A stretch of DNA of 64,000 bases from an uncultured Neomegalonema sp. Lineage in GTDB: Bacteria; Pseudomonadota; Alphaproteobacteria; Rhodobacterales; Rhodobacteraceae. A program made the translations under genes and the position numbers. Below, piece by piece: positions 63,712-64,000 of this stretch. The notes under the pieces are model-generated. The model was not told the origin of the DNA, searched no databases, and saw only the letters and a list, made by a program, of their open reading frames with translations. The stretch is taken from contig CALDSD010000069.1 of the NCBI GenBank assembly GCA_937911325.1, positions 62,001 to 126,000 on the forward strand, in the 5' to 3' direction. The number at the start of each line of letters is the position of its first letter. Position 1 is the stretch's first letter.

Positions 63712-64000
63712 TCAGGTGTCGTCGCAGGCCTTTGCAATCAGTGGGTCGTCGGCTTCTGTTGGGCTCCACTGCGGATCGACCACGCGACCCGCCGTGTCGA
63801 AGGCGGTTCCATCGGCGATATCGGCGCGCCGCCGGCCAACGCAGTCGACGAGCAGAGGGGCGCGAACGATCGGGCGAAACCTTTCGAAAAGAAGCACTTC
63901 GACCATCAATTGGTCTGGAGCCGCGGCATTTCTGCGGGCGCCTTCGATATCGACGGCCGAGAACCGCGTCGTCATCGGCGCGACATGGGTCCAGGGGCGA
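63712..64000 (-). CDS. Hypothetical protein, 5' part beyond window edge
   Basis: The frame is open to the right edge (residues RPWTHVAPM before the first ATG at 63975), so the gene may start outside. The visible C-terminal part includes LLVDCVGRRRADIADGTAFD and ends in a Cys pair region (IAKACDDT). It looks like a small secreted-type protein with a conserved DC..RR motif, but I cannot assign it. It lies 14 nt upstream of the response regulator on the same strand and may belong to that operon. Confidence 0.55.
   Translation of the reverse strand, partial: RPWTHVAPMTTRFSAVDIEGARRNAAAPDQLMVEVLLFERFRPIVRAPLLVDCVGRRRADIADGTAFDTAGRVVDPQWSPTEADDPLIAKACDDT

Overview
The window looks like chromosomal DNA from a marine alphaproteobacterium, most likely in or near Rhodobacterales. 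It is GC-rich and gene-dense, with many overlapping ATGA/GTGA gene junctions. It carries DMSP genes (dmdA demethylase and a dddL-type cupin lyase), a VPLPA-CTERM surface protein, and adjacent gph, glmU and glmS genes. The taxonomic call is inference from gene content; no rRNA is present.

Layout: (1) 0-5 kb: 3' part of lon, then a three-gene MacAB/Lol-like ABC export operon and tRNA-Val(TAC). (2) 5-11.7 kb: two small glycosyltransferase-like genes facing each other, a phosphotransferase, a FecR-domain exported protein, a VPLPA-CTERM protein, dmdA and a LysR regulator. (3) 12-16.2 kb: an RND efflux operon whose adaptor gene is cut by an in-frame amber codon. (4) 16.2-24.9 kb: a TauD-type dioxygenase and LysR regulator, divergent from a tightly coupled five-gene operon (alcohol dehydrogenase, aldehyde dehydrogenase, MmgE/PrpD, MttB-family methyltransferase, membrane di-iron hydroxylase) that looks like an uncharacterised catabolic pathway. 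(5) 24.9-29 kb: small genes, C-terminal scraps of a tyrosine recombinase and of an SDR enzyme, an orphan flavin-dependent halogenase, a 650-bp gene-free stretch and tRNA-Val(CAC). (6) 29-34.3 kb: gph, glmU, glmS and a secreted protein of unknown function.

(7) 34.4-56.9 kb is the most striking region: nine large genes in two divergent operons. The leftward operon (seven genes, about 17.5 kb, mostly with 0-10 nt junctions) encodes a protein of unknown function, an actin/Hsp70-fold (ASKHA) protein, a signal-anchored membrane protein, a protein ending in an FHA-like module, a class B penicillin-binding protein with intact SxxK/SxN/KTG motifs, an enlarged SEDS (FtsW/RodA) protein, and a membrane protein with a large, probably periplasmic coiled coil. 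The rightward operon encodes a P-loop GTPase and an 1138-residue partner that resembles GTPase-associated (GAP1-like) proteins. I infer a dedicated envelope machine: a peptidoglycan polymerase/crosslinker pair tied to a nucleotide-driven cytoplasmic assembly. The SEDS protein appears to have His where the family's essential Asp sits. I do not recognise this as a described system.

(8) 57-64 kb: a Tat-exported metallo-beta-lactamase-fold protein, tRNA-Ser(GCT), a GlxA-type AraC regulator, a PuuD-like amidohydrolase, dddL, and a response regulator overlapping an unusual membrane sensor fused to a DnaQ-type exonuclease, followed by a gene that runs off the right edge.
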